64,000 nt of DNA from Watersipora subatra (lineage: Eukaryota > Bryozoa > Gymnolaemata > Cheilostomatida > Watersiporidae), in the NCBI RefSeq assembly GCF_963576615.1, contig NC_088711.1, positions 558,001-622,000 on the forward strand, read 5' to 3'. Below are positions 1 to 15,100 of the stretch, piece by piece (positions within the stretch are counted from its first letter, which is position 1; the number at the start of each line of letters is the position of its first letter). The position numbers were made by a program, and so were the translations under genes. The notes under the pieces were generated by a model, which saw nothing but the letters and a program-made list of their open reading frames with translations, did not search any database and was not told the origin of the DNA.

Positions 1-156
1 GAAGGGCATGAGATACTCCTCTCACAGGAGTATGCAATTGCGTAGTGGAAATGACTGCTGAGGGTTTCTTAGGGTCGGCGTAAATATTGATAAGAAGTGA
101 CTTGAGGTTGCGCTTGAATAAAGTTACGTTGCCAGCATCCATGGGAATATCCATCT
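1..156 (-). CDS. CEP192: CEP192 exon at the window edge
   Basis: After a gcattgtttacag acceptor the frame gives MDAGNVTLFKRNLKSLLINI, matching PNDVQLFYGSMCKIILSVIG of human CEP192. It stays open to base 1. A possible GTGAGA donor lies at 25-24, so the exon may end at 26 or continue off the window. The remaining C-terminal ASH domains are outside. Confidence 0.88.
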
Positions 157-3100
157 CTGTAAACAATGCAAACAAAAATATAGCACGATCGCATTGCAGA
201 GTTTATTTTTTGGAGAGCATCAACTATACATCCGTGAAGCTACTGATGAAAAAGACCCAGTCTGAGACAGAAAGGCTATCAGTATCATTCAGATGTCTTG
301 CAACAAGAAACCTCCCTGTTTTAAATTCCATCGCTGTAAAATTCCCCCTTTCATATCCTAGAGTAATGAAGGGAAGAAACAGCTGCTAACCATTTGTAAT
401 GCACCCATGACTATCATATAGATGACATACCCAACTCTGCAGTGCCTTCTAGGGAAGGGACAAGGAAAGGGTTGAGTACGCTGTCAGCCAATGCTGGCTT
501 TAAAGCAAGTTGTCTACAAAGAACAGATAGCGCTGATAGTTCATGCCACACTATTGGTAGTACTACCAACTATTTAGAGTACTACCACTATTGGTGTACT
601 ACCACTATTGGTAGTACTACCACTACTGGTAGTACTACCAACTAATTAGAGTACTACTACTACTGATAGTACTACCAACTATTTATAGTACTACCACTAC
701 TGATAGTACTACCACCACTGGTAGTACTATTAGTAGTGGTAGCGCAGGAATAATGTGTACCTTTGTAGAAGCTGGTTGAGTATATGATCTACGTATGAGA
801 TCTTAAGGGAAGCAATGATCTGTCTGCCTTCTTCACAAAGTACTTTCTCCCGCTCAGTTATCTGCATCTGTACCGTTAGTTTCTAAATGAGAAAACACAG
901 AAGACAAGTTCTGTCAATATTCGTTTCCACCCAATTCAAAGCATTTTAGAACTATGTCAGGTGCTGAATTTACTCGACTAGTTAAAAAAGGTTCTATTTG
1001 GAGTGTTCAAATTCACCTATGCATTTATTAATGTTACACTACATACCTAATGGAGAGAGGGAGAGAGAGGGAGGGAGAGAGGGGGAGAGAGAGAGACAAC
1101 ATAACAAATATGTACTTAGACCAGAGAGCACAGTACACAGTTTTATTGTGCAGCGAGTCAACTTGTGCACAGAAATAGGCAAGTATAACTAACCTGGGCG
1201 TCTGCAGCAGCAATTAAAAGAGTTGAAGGAAGCACTTGTATCCGAGATGTTTCCAACAGCTCAGTACAAGAAGGCCCTAAAGCATGCCAGGGAAAAACAA
1301 TTCAGCAAATGCAATAGCAATGCCATGTCATGATATTTATGGAGCAAAGATCGGCGATAAACCTACTAGCAGCTGCAGCGAGTGAGACGAAATGCAGCTG
1401 CTATGGATACATCTTAGGAGAAAGGTTAACACGACTTCAGTAAAATGTGTTCTACGGTTTATAAAAATCTACAACAAAATACCGAAGCATGTGTTTCTTT
1501 GAGTTTGCCACTCACTGATAACCACTAAAAATTAAATTACTTTGTAAGGTGAACCGAGTATTTTGCAATAATTTAACGATTCTAAAGAGACTACAGAAGT
1601 TCCTATTATTATGTATATATTCCACAATAAACTCACAAGCAAAAGGTATGCTGGAGTATGGCATAGTAAGAGATGAACAGGTTGAGTATCTAAGGGCAAC
1701 CAATCAATAGGGTAACAGTCACATTTGAATCATGAGATGTTCACTGATAAAGTAATGTTCTCATTAACTGTTTAAGCTTTTGAATTCTGGTGTAAGCTCA
1801 ACAGGCTTTGTCTTAGGCATATCCTGCATATTACAATCACCATCACCTGATTGTGTTGATGGGGCTGGGTTAGAACATCTGGAGTAATAGTACTGGAGTC
1901 GACTCACACTGGACTCACACTGCTTTAATATTGCCAGCTTATCAACTATTACTGTGTATAATGATATAGACTACACTAGAAAAATGGCTACTTCAACTGT
2001 ATTCACAAAATAAACATCCTAAAATTTCTGCATGCGGCTCTCAAAGCACTACAGGTCAATTTTAACTTGGTTGCTTTCACAAGCAAAATTGGCAAATGAA
2101 GGACTCACCACTGTAGCACTGAGCGACAACACATCCTGTCCTATAGCCAATGTTCCTTAAAAAAAAATTCATCTGGCAAGAGTGACCAGTGTGTATATCA
2201 GGAGCAGAAATAGAGTAGATGCCTGGTGTGCTTGAACCGTCGAGAGAAGGCTCAATCAAGCACGGGCCCCCGTAGCCATATATAGGAATCTAAATGAACA
2301 GACCTGCTTTATAGTAACTACTATCAATAGACCTACTCTATAGTAACTACTATCAATAGACCTACTCTATAATAACTACTATCAATAGACCTACTCTATA
2401 GTAACTACTATCAATAGACCTACTCTATAGTAACTACTATCAATAGATCTACTCTATAGTAACTACTATCAATAGACCTACTCTATAATAACTACTATCA
2501 ATAGACCTACTCTATAGTAACTACTATCAATAGACCTACTCTATAGTAACTACTATCAATAGACCTACTCTATAATAACTACTATCAATAGACCTACTCT
2601 ATAGTAACTACTATCAATAGACCTACTCTATAGTAACTACTATCAATAGATCTACTCTATAGTAACTACTATCAATAGACCTACTCTATAGTAACTACTA
2701 TCAATAGACCTACTCTATAATAACTACTATCAATAGATCTACTCTATAGTAACTACTATCAATAGACCTACTCTATAGTAACTACTATCAATAGACCTAC
2801 TCTATAGTAACTACTATCAATAGATCTACTCTATAGTAACTACTATCAATAGACCTACTCTATAATAACTACTATCAATAGACCTACTCTATAATAACTA
2901 CTATCAATAGACCTACTCTATAGTAACTACTATCAATAGATCTACTCTATAGTAACTACTATCAATAGATCTACTCTATAGTAACTACTATCAATAGACC
3001 TACTCTATAATAACTACTATCAATAGACCTACTCTATAATAACTACTATCAATAGACATACTCTATAATAACTACTATCAATAGATCTACTCTATAGTAA

Positions 3101-6100
3101 CTACTATCAATAGACCTACTCTATAGTAACTACTATCAATAGATCTACTCTATAGTAACTACTATCAATAGACCTACTCTATAATAACTACTATCAATAG
3201 ACATACTCTATAATAACTACTATCAATAGATCTACTCTATAGTAACTACTATCAATAGACCTACTCTATAATAACTACTATCAATAGATCTACTCTATAA
3301 TAACTACTATCAATAGACATACTCTATAATAACTACTATCAATAGATCTACTCTATAGTAACTACTATCAATAGACCTACTCTATAATAACTACTATCAA
3401 TAGACATACTCTATAATAACTACTATCAATAGATCTACTCTATAATAACTACTATCAATAGACATACTCTATAATAACTACTATCAATAGATCTACTCTA
3501 TAGTAACTACTATCAATAGACCTACTCTATAATAACTACTATCAATAGACATACTCTATAATAACTACTATCAATAGATCTACTCTATAATAACTACTAT
3601 CAATAGACCTACTCTATAATAACTACTATCAATAGATCTACTCTATAGTAACTACTATCAATAGACCTACTCTATAGTAACTACTATCAATAGATTTACT
3701 CTATAGTAACTACTATCAATAGATCTACTTTATAGTAACTACTATCAATAGACCTACTCTATAATATATACTATCAATAGACCTACTCTATAATAACTAC
3801 TATCAATAGACCTACTCTATAATAACTACTATCAATAGATCTACTCTATAGTAACTACTATCAATAGATCTACTCTATAATAACTACTATTAATAGACCT
3901 ACTCTATAGTAACTACTATCAATAGATCTACTCTATAGTAACTACTATCAATAGACCTACTCTATAGTAACTACTATCAATAGACCTACTCTATAGTAAC
4001 TACTATCAATAGACCTACTCTATAATAACTACTATCAATAGACATACTCTATAATAACTACTATCAATAGATCTACTCTATAGTAACTACTATCAATAGA
4101 CCTACTCTATAATAACTACTATCAATAGACATACTCTATAATAACTACTATCAATAGATCTACTCTATAATAACTACTATCAATAGACCTACTCTATAAT
4201 AACTACTATCAATAGATCTACTCTATAGTAACTACTATCAATAGACCTACTCTATAGTAACTACTATCAATAGATTTACTCTATAGTAACTACTATCAAT
4301 AGATCTACTTTATAGTAACTACTATCAATAGACCTACTCTATAATAACTACTATTAATAGACCTACTCTATAGTAACTACTATCAATAGATCTACTCTAT
4401 AGTAACTACTATCAATAGATCTACTCTATAGTAACTACTATCAATAGATCTACTCTATAATAACTACTATTAATAGACCTACTCTATAGTAACTACTATC
4501 AATAGATCTACTCTATAGTAACTACTATCAATAGACCTACTCTATAGTAACTACTATCAATAGACCTACTCTATAGTAACTACTATCAATAGACCTACTC
4601 TATAGTAACTACTATCAATAGACCTACTCTATAATAACTACTATCAATAGACCTACTCTATAGTAACTACTATCAATAGACCTACTCTATAGTAACTACT
4701 ATCAATAGATTTACTCTATAGTAACTACTATCAATAGATCTACTTTATAGTAACTACTATCAATAGACCTACTCTATAATATATACTATCAATAGACATA
4801 CTCTATAGTAACTACTATCAATAGACCTACTCTATAATAACTACTATCAATAGACCTACTCTATAATAACTACTATCAATAGACCTACTCTATAGTAACT
4901 ACTATCAATAGATCTACTTTATAGTAACTACTATCAATAGATCTACTCTATAGTAACTACTATCAATAGATCTACTCTATAATAACTACTATTAATAGAC
5001 CTACTCTATAGTAACTACTATCAATAGACCTACTCTATAGTAACTAATATCAATAGACCTACTCTATAGTAACTACTATCAATAGACCTACTCTATAGTA
5101 ACTACTATCAATAGACCTACTCTATAATAACTACTATTAATAGACCTACTCTATAGTAACTACTATCAATAGATCTACTCTATAGTAACTACTATCAATA
5201 GACCTACTCTATAGTAACTACTATCAATAGATCTACTCTATAGTAACTACTATCAATAGACCTACTCTATAGTAACTACTATCAATAATAAACTCACTCT
5301 GAATGTGATGCCCTTGGCTGAGCATTTCATCTTGAGCCTAGCCCGCACAAGGCCAACTTTTCGTGGCTCAAAAGCAATCCGAATATGAAATCTGTCTCTT
5401 TCAGACTCGCTAACAGGCATGATAACTTCTTTTGTCGAGTGTCTCCGCTCAACACCATCTATAAGGGTGGCTATTTGAAATTCCGCTTTGTCAATGTTCA
5501 TCTCGAGTTTCACAGGTGTCTCATAGTAGTTGAGCATCTTCATAGTTACATAGCTAAAAAGAGTGATAATGCACATGAAGATCAATAGCAGAAGTGACAG
5601 AAGTATAGGGATCTACCTACAGCATTAGACGGTAGTCTGGAAAGCCTCGTAGCATCTACACCGAACCCGTAGAATCTACAATTGACCAGCTGATTCATAA
5701 CAATTGCTTCCACTGCAATACAAAAAATAACTATTTTATGAAAAATTACTGACACAGCAGATATTTTGACCGTGTTTAAAAACACTCAGAGCTTAGTCAA
5801 ATATTCCAACCAAACCAATTAACAGGATAAATGTCAAAATATTCTGATCAGAGAAATTGTCTATTAATCCTCAGCTGTGTGTTGCCCGTTGGAATTCAAA
5901 AGCCGTCCTGCCAAGCTTGGATGTATAAATACCAAAAGTAAAAACATGTTGACACGCATTATTCATGGCACCAAAGACAGTCCGATCCTCCTTGGCTGAA
6001 CCACCACCAGTCAACTGAATGCACCACACATCGAAATGACTCTCGTGGCTCCTTCGACCCCAGACACAATGATGTTTTAATTAACGAGGGACAATAAAAC

Positions 6101-9100
6101 CGGTGAGTAATAGGCAGAAAAGGCTGTTTAAGTTCTCTTACAATTAGAATGGCAAAGGAAAAAATAAACCGCAAGCTCGTTATAAGTTTATAATCTTGTG
6201 TCAGCAACAGCCTAAGATAAGGGGAAACCAATAAAATACTGAGAAATGTGTCTGAGTTACTGTACACGTAAGTGCAAACAATAGAAAGAACATGTATTAT
6301 TAACCTTTCTGGCATCGAATCAAACAGCACCTAAAGTGTAATCATTTTTGGTAACATCTGGCACTTGTGTTATATTATTAAATTGAATGTGTAAATTATT
6401 GCTGTTAAAAGATTTAAATTCATTAAGTGGCATTTTAAAAGTATGAAACGATAATTATAAGTAATTTTCATGAAAAATAAAAAGTGAAGTGTTTTGGTAG
6501 AATTTTTATTTCAGTCGTACAAGTTCAACTTGCAAATGGTTATCAAGCAAAATTTAGTGATGACCAATGCTATGAAAATACCAGACAGAGTAGATAGGTA
6601 TTGTACTTGTATTGTACTTGTATTGTACAGGTATTGTACTTGTATTGTACTTGTATTGTACTTGTATTGTACTTGTATTGTACTTGTATTGTACTTGTAT
6701 TGTACTTGTATTGTACTTGTATTGTATTTGAGTTAATATAGTGGGAGTAAAAGCTTTTTATTTCTCCGTCTCGGCCAAGCTGCGCGAAGAGAAAGGTACA
6801 TTGGAGTGAAGAGAGTACAGAGTTTCAAGTAGAGGCATGGGAACATAATAGTAATAAAAACATAATAATGATGAGAACATAATAATGATAAGAACATAAT
6901 AATGATAAAAACATAGCAGTCTTTACACATGTGTGAGTAGAAATACTAGTATGACTAATATTGTATTTGATCAGTTTTAAACGTTGACTTGCAACAAAAT
7001 TTACATTACAGTTATTTGGTATCAAAAGATTCACCATGTCTTATTCTGCTGTGTTGTAGGTTTAAAATATGTGGAAATGTGATTACAAGCTCTTAAAAGC
7101 TCAGAAACTAACAGTTAATCGCAGCCATCACAAAAACGCCGTAGATCGGAATTTCTTTATTTCGACGACGTACTCAAATATGGCGGTTATTGTTTTTGAT
7201 CACGTGAAATTAAAGGCCAATAAAAGGCTCAATTTAAAACGTCTCATAGTACTAGTTTATGACAAACACTTCAGGTTCTACCGAAAATCCCGTATCAAAT
7301 ATAGATGCTCACTACGTTACAGTTTTGTTTCGGCTTGGTCTAATCATCTAGTCGTAATCTGATTATGTGACCCATGCTTCCTGCCAAATAGCGCAAACTA
7401 CTTCTGCAGCATTTTGTGACTATCACATGTGACCAACAGGCTCGTCATGTTTATCAGAGGATGATATGCACTCCTTCGAGTTGAGGTTAAAAAATTAAAT
7501 GAATTTTCACAGTAGATTTTGAGATATCAGGGCTCAAAGTGACAGCATTACAATGATGATGAAATAAACGCGTAAGAACAATAGACATGGTTTTATTGAA
7601 TGCGCGAAGTATATTTGTGAAAATATGTAGACGAATGAGGTTGCATGAAAGTGTAAACGGAAGCCATTCTGTTCAGCTACATCCCATTTGAGCCGTTTTG
7701 GAAAGGGATTCCAATTTACGGCGTTTTCGTGATGGCTAAGATTAACTGTTCGTTTTTGAGCTTTTAAGAGCTTGTAATCACATTTTCACATATTTTGAAC
7801 CTACAACACAGCAGAATAAGACATGCTGAACCTTTTGATACTAAATAATTGTAATGTGAATTTTGTTGCAAGTCAACCTTAAATGCTGTTGCGGTACTAA
7901 TAATTATTATTTTGCATTTTGACTTATCTGAACTCTATAACACTGGAACTTATCTGCCGGACTCTATAACACTGCGAGGAAGCAGAGAAATGTTAAAATG
8001 TATAAAAAGGAGAAGATAGAATTTATCCAACTGATGGTCATGAGCTAAACACCAACCTCGTCTCATTGAGCTCCACCGCTGCAAACTTGATAACCTGCAG
8101 CGAAGACTTAAGCTTCATCTTACCATCTTCAACAAATGGAGGGGTGCGAGTGCTGTTTGATGTTGTGGCCATGTGCGGTGGAAGGGCAGAAGGAGCATCA
8201 ACAATTCCTTCAACGTCTATAGAAAACCGCTTTCCATCCGGTTTAATGATAGTCTCGACCTTGCTGCAACAACAGCTGAAAATCTCATTTTTACAAAAGG
8301 TATCGCGAACATGAGGCCATGACAAGGAAGTTGACAACACGAGTTATGACAAGGAAGTACCTTATTATTGACTCTCGACACAGTCCCTTGGCACCGTGAG
8401 ATCATCATGAGTTATAACAAGGAATTACCTTATTATTGACTCTCGACACAGTCCCTTGGCACCGTGAGAGATCATCATGAATTATGACAAGGAATTACCA
8501 TATTATTGACTAGCACCCTCGGCACAGTCCCTTGGCACCGTGAGAGATCGTCATGAGTTATGACAAGGAATTACCATATTATTGACTAGCACATTCGGCA
8601 CAGTCCCATGGCAATGTGAGAGATCGTCATGAGTTATGACAAGGAAATACGATATATTGACTAGCACCCTCGGCGCAGTCCCTTGGCAATGTGAGAGATC
8701 GTCATGAGTTACCAATATGCATTTAATTACCTCTTTCGCTACCAAATTAATTTCTTTACTGAGACACAATTACGTATACAATAAAACTTAATATTTGTCT
8801 GGGGCGCATATAAATTATCATAACTTTTGAACCAGTCAATAAAAAATATTTTGACTACAAATTAATCATCAAAAGATTTTACATTAGCTGATACCATGAA
8901 AACCTGATACCATGATACCATAGACCTATTAACTATACTTTAATAGTTAATAGTATAATAGTTAATAGTATAGTTAATAGTTCTATGGCTGATACCATGA
9001 AAAATACCCCAAATATGTTGCAGAATGAGAACGAACACTTTTTTGACCATTTTTGAAAAGACTGTGAGCATGTCCGAGTCAGGGCTATACCGAAGGCTAT

Positions 9101-12100
9101 AGGCTATACCAAGGCCTAATGAAATGTTCATCAGTGCGAATAATTGCATGCCAAATATGGTTCTTTATTTCAGGTAAAGGCGTGTGATACTGACCAGGTG
9201 GAGCTTGCAGTGAAGTCCTTGACTTTGTGAGAGGCGAAGGTTAGTTGACAAGTGGAAAGCTGGCCAGGCTTGAGAAAGAGGAGGTTAGAAGAGACACTGA
9301 AATGCTCCGGGTTACTGAGTGACAGGCTAACCTGGATAGGCACGTCACCTCCATTACGCACAGGGATCTGTGTGCTAGCTTCACTGTGAAGGCCACAACG
9401 CATGGAGAAGGCCTGCAACACACCTTGTGGTTTAAGAGGATGTTTTACAGCAATATCGTACCGTTTGTCAACTCGCTAGAACAGCATCTAAACCAAAGCA
9501 ATGTTTGTTACATACGTACATGGTATTTTGAAGGAATCTGAACACTGCCATATCCACACCTGCACACAGTGTCTATTGACAACAAAGCATCTCCAGTCAT
9601 GGCAGACGATTGGTAAACAGAAATTTTTCCTTTCACCATCTCTGGAGATCCGTCTACCAATCAGAGTTTGAGCGTCTTCATCAGAGACATCAAACACAAA
9701 CTTGCGTCGGAAAACAGAACTATTCTTACATCCCACAAAAACGCTTGTTTCAAGTCTGACACATCTATTTGACAGAATACCAAAGGAAGTTGAATCAACA
9801 TTTTACTTGCGAAAAACTATAATTCAACCAAACAAATTTCATCACTACATCTAAATAAACTTTAACGGTTATAAATAAAATCACTCGATCAGAATGCGCC
9901 CTCTGTTAGCCCAGAGCCAGTTGTGCTCACTTCCTTTAGCTCGCAAGTTCTTCCTTTGGCTATTAGAAGATTTATCAAGAGATTTATGAAGAACTTATAA
10001 GTCGATCAGGAATAAAAACTTGAGTATTTTTGCTTACTAAGGTTTTTGAATCTTTTTGTATCTGGCACGTTGGTCATCACCAGTGTTAGACGGATGCAAG
10101 ACGGGTGTAAAATATGTGTAAAAAAGTGGAAGGCACGTGTCAATTGTCACACCAAAAGACCTACACCAAACAGTTGTGAACAGGTAAGACATTCCAGATC
10201 ACTGTAGGATACAATTTAGCTGCAAGCAACTACATGTCATGTCGTTTAACAGAGGGAGAATTGACACATGTTTAGACTTATGGTAATGCATTTAAATAGT
10301 CTATTTACGTTACTAAAAATGATGCATCCATCATTTGGATTATTTTGAGAGCCATAAATGCAGAAAAGTCTAAATGATAGTGAGTGACCTTGAATGATAG
10401 TGTGTGACCTTGAATGATAGTGAGTGACCTTGAATGATAGTGAGTGACCTTGAATGATAGTGAGTGACCTTGAATGATAGTGAGTGACCTTGAATGTATA
10501 ATTGTATTGCGCAGTTTGTTTCTCGAAAGATGATGTCAATATAGACATCGACACACGTGATCTGCTCATAGCAACTAAAGCCTGGTTTCCATATCGATTG
10601 CGAGACTCCGGCGGTAGCTTGCGCAGCAAAATGCTTACGACGCTCGGCGGCATTTGTTCACATATAAAGCTGCATCGCTAAACATAATCGCGTAATCAAA
10701 TAAAATTCTCGCTCGCCATTAGAGGTGGAACGAGACAGGTTTTTTAAGCTCGAGACGAGACTCGAGACACTGTCTTGTAAAAATTCGAGACTCGAGACAC
10801 GAGACAGTAAAATAATGAGCATTTGGTGATGATTTCACAACACAAGTACTAGCTACTTGGTATATATAAAATTAATAAAACTCTTTTTAAATTGAATTTT
10901 CACCTGGTGTAAACGATTTAAATACAACATTTTAATAGTGATATGCATGTAGTTTTTGTAAACAAAAGTGACACAAACAGCTCTAAAATACCGAAGTTAT
11001 ATATTCTAAGAATTTTGAGCTTGATTGATCATAATTATTATAAACATATTGCTTTGTACATGTATATTTTACCATCTATTGAATAGTTCTTACTTTTTAA
11101 TGTAATGTGTAATGAAACCGATAGCCGTCGCTCTACAAAGAAATACCGCAACTAAAAGAACACACGATAACACTTTCATTCTTATCGTTTCATTAATGTT
11201 AAGTTTTGTTTGTGTATTAGCTGTAGTATGTGAATTATATTTAAATTTTACTCATAAATTATATTAATTACTGTATACATGCACATGTATATTCTTATAT
11301 TGAGCTAACAAAACGTCATTGTTAACCGAACACGGACTATGGTCGACACGGCCTTTCGTTCGTTTCTCCGTGTCCGGGCAAGTTTTACCCGCGATTGGTA
11401 GTATATACGTAAAAGAGGCCCGAATTTTATGAATGGCAGTTGGTGTTTAGACACGATACGATAAAATACAGACAATTTACCCGCAAAAGTGTTATTTATT
11501 AAATTGGATTATCCGAAGAGTAATTAGATACGACCCGGTATCTGTTTTAAGGACACAGAACCGAACTAAAAAATAACAGGGCCGTTGTCCGGACTACATG
11601 ATTAGACTCAGTGGCCAACATAATAAGTAGCAACAGGTAGTAACGGACCGGGTATAACTTTAAAGGCAGTTGCCCGCAATCCATTACAATATATGGAGTT
11701 GTTGCTACCGCAAGAAGCCATGTTTTAACAACCGTGCGCAGGCACTTTAGTTCTATTTCCTGTCTCGAGTTTGGCAATAGTTAAGTCGAGACGAGACCGA
11801 TACGAGACAGGTCGATACTCGAGACGTCTCGTGTCTCGTTCCACCTCTACTCGCCATGCCGTTTCTATAATGGTGACTTTCACTTGTACAGTGCATTTCG
11901 AGAAGATTTTGCCTGCGGCCTTTCACGAAATTTGAACAGCGCAAAATTATAGCGTTGCCGCCGGCAACTACCGGCGGTCCTCAGCGCGTAGGTTCCATTT
12001 CACCGCTAATAGCCTGCGGTGCTGTCGCCGGTGCTTTGCGACGTATATGGGAACCAGGCTTGAAGCATTGCTGTTCTAAAGCAGCCAGCAGTCAGGGTCA

Positions 12101-15100
12101 GGGGTCAAGACTCCAGGGTCTGCTTACATTTGCAATTGTGTAAGAGTGTAATAAAATTTGGAAGTTATGTAAAATTAGCCAATTTTAAATGCAGCGGATA
12201 AAATCAAGGAAGATGACAGAGATGGAATATTTACACAATGAAAACGTAGTTTTAAAAAGTGCAACATTTGGTGGCACTTTTTAAACTACTATGGTCCCCT
12301 GAACCAAAGTATAGAATCGTCTTTTGTGGACCAGGTTAACAAATGCACTGTTAACGTCAGCATTGAATCAGGGCATACAATAGCTGCATTGCCTGGGGTA
12401 CACAACCACCAGCATAAGGCAGGGTATACAATCATCTCCACAGCCCCGAGTGCACAGTCATCAACAAGGACAAAGTATGCAACCGCCAGGGCACGCATCT
12501 GGTAGCATGATTCTGAGCAGACAATCAACGAAAGGTACAGGGTATCAAGGTGATCAGGTATCAGGCTTCAAAGAGTTCACTCCACTTTAACAAAAGAAAG
12601 TAAATAACTAATGGTTCTGTTTATAGAACACTTCAGCAGAGTTAGGTAGTTTATAGAATACTCCAGCAGAGTTAGGTTGTTTATAGGATAAATCAGCAGA
12701 GTTAGGTTGTTTATAGAATACTCCAGCAGAGTTAGGTTGTTTATAGGATACTTCTGCAGAGTTAGGTTGTTTATAGAATACTCCAACAGAGTTAGGTTGT
12801 TTATAGAATACTCCAGCAGAGTTACAGTAGGTTGTTTATAGGATAATGCAGCAGAGTTAAGTTGTTGATAGAATACTCCAGCAGAGTTAAGTTGTTTATA
12901 GAATACTCCAGCAGAGTTAGGTTGTTTATAGAATACTCCAGTAGAGTTAGGTAGTTTATAGAATACTCCAGCAGTTAGGTTGTTTATAGGATACCTCAGC
13001 AGAGTTAGGTTGTTTATAGAATACTCCAGCAGAGTTAGGTTGTTTATAGAATACTTCAGTAGAGTTAGGTTGTTCATAGAATACTCCAGCAGAGTTAGGT
13101 TGTTTATAGAATACTCCAGCAGAGTTAGGTTGTTTATAGAATACTCCAGCAGAGTTAGGTTGGTTATAGGATACTTCAGCAGAGTTAGGTTGTTTATAGG
13201 ATAATTCAGCAGAGTTAAGTTGTTTATAGAATACTCCAGCAGAGTTAGGTTCAAGGATCATTTGTGCCAGTAGATGAATTAAACAAAGCTTTTTATAGCT
13301 TTGAATGCTTCTAGAAGAATGTAGTTCACCAACTCATAGCAACTTTCATTAGACTTTAAAGCAATATAGCTTCATGTGCTTGAAACTGCGCGTGAAGGAG
13401 TACATAGAATCAATCTAGATTTATTTAAAGGTTTAACGATGAAATCCTCGATATTATTCAGTTTTATTGATTGACTCCAATTGCAAGAGATGATAAAAGT
13501 TAGAGTACAGCGCATACGCATCCTAGCTATATAAGTGCCAAGAGCTTGCCTCTCTGCCATCATGACTATATATGACTAAACCTGAGCAAAGTTCGGTGGA
13601 AGGTGAATAAACGGTGGGTGAGTGGAGGAAAAAGGTGAGCAAGTAGGTTTAAGAAGCGATAGAGCAAGAATTGAAGACCATTGATAAGAGATATGTATAT
13701 AGGCAAACCTTAAAGACCACTAATAAGATATATGTCTCTAGACTAACCTTGACCATGTCGGGTTGGAGCCTTAAAAGATAAAAACAGAGTCTGACTGTCA
13801 CGGTGATCCAATGATCCAGAACTAGACAATGACACCCGCAGGCTACTTGGGTTACTCGGTGCCTGTGCAACAGTTGCATGGTCAGACAGTCGCTCCGTAT
13901 CAAGCGTAAGATCAGCTCGTCCATCACTATCCTGAATATAAGGACATTATATGTGTATCACAGAGTGTATAGTAGTAATGGGAGTACAGAAGTAAATTGT
14001 ATAGTAGTAAGTAAAGTACAGAGTTAGAGTGGACAGTAGTAAGGATAGTACAGAGTTAGAGTGTATAATAGTAAGTAGAGTACAGGGTTAGAGTGTATAG
14101 TAGTAAGGAGAGTACAGGGTTAGAGTGTATAATAGTAAGGAGAGTACAAGGTTAGGGTGTATAATAGTAAGTAGAGTACATGGTTAGAGTGTATAATAGT
14201 AAGTAGAGTACAGGGTTAGAGTGTATAGTAGTAAGGAGAGTACAAGGTTAGAGTGTATAATAGTAAGTAGAGTACAGGGTTAGAGTGTATAATAGTAAGT
14301 AGAGTACAGGGTTAGAGTGTATAATAGTAAGTAGAGTACAGGGTTACAGTGTATAGTAGTAAGTAGAGTACAGGGTTAGAGTGTATAATAGTAAGTAGAG
14401 TACAGGGTTAGAGTGTATAATAGTAAGTAGAGTGCAGGGTTAGAGTGTATAATAGCAAGTAGAGTACAGAGTTAGAGTGTATAATAGTAAGTAGAGTACA
14501 GAGTTAGAGTGTATAATAGTAAGAAGAGTACAGAGTTAGAGTGTATAATAGTAAGTAGAGTACAGGGTTAGAGTGTATAATAGTAAGTAGAGTACAGGGT
14601 TAGAGTGTATAATAGTAAGTAGAGTACAGAGTTAGAGTGTATAATAATAAGTAGAGTACAGAGTTAGAGTGTATAATAGTAAGTAGAGTACAGAGTTAGA
14701 ATGTATAATAGTAAGTAGAGTACAGGGTTAGAGTGTATAGTAGTAAGTAGAGTACAGAGTTAGAGTGTATAATAGTAAGTAGAGTACAGAGTTAGAGTGT
14801 ATAATAATAAGTAGAGTACGGAGTTACAGTGTATAATAGTAAGTAGAGTACAGGGTGAGAATGTATAATAGTAAGTAGAGTACAGGGTTAGAGTGTATAG
14901 TAGTAAGTAGAGTACAGGGTTAGAGTGTATAATAGTAAGTGGAGTACAGGGTTAGAGTGTATAGTAGTAAGGAGAGTACAGGGTTAGAGTGTATAATAGT
15001 AAGGAGAGTACAAGGTTAGAGTGTATAATAGTAAGTAGAGTACAGGGTTAGAGTGTATAATAGTAAGTAGAGTACAGGGTTAGAGTGTATAGTAGTAAGG

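Noticed and set aside
2290-5289. CRISPR-like array
   Set aside because: Units are contiguous without unique spacers, and the context is an intron of an animal gene.
5959-6330. 123-codon minus-strand frame
   Set aside because: No similarity and lies within a CEP192 intron; probably chance.
12577-13261. 225-codon minus-strand frame at the 30-bp array
   Set aside because: Repeat artefact without splice or homology support.
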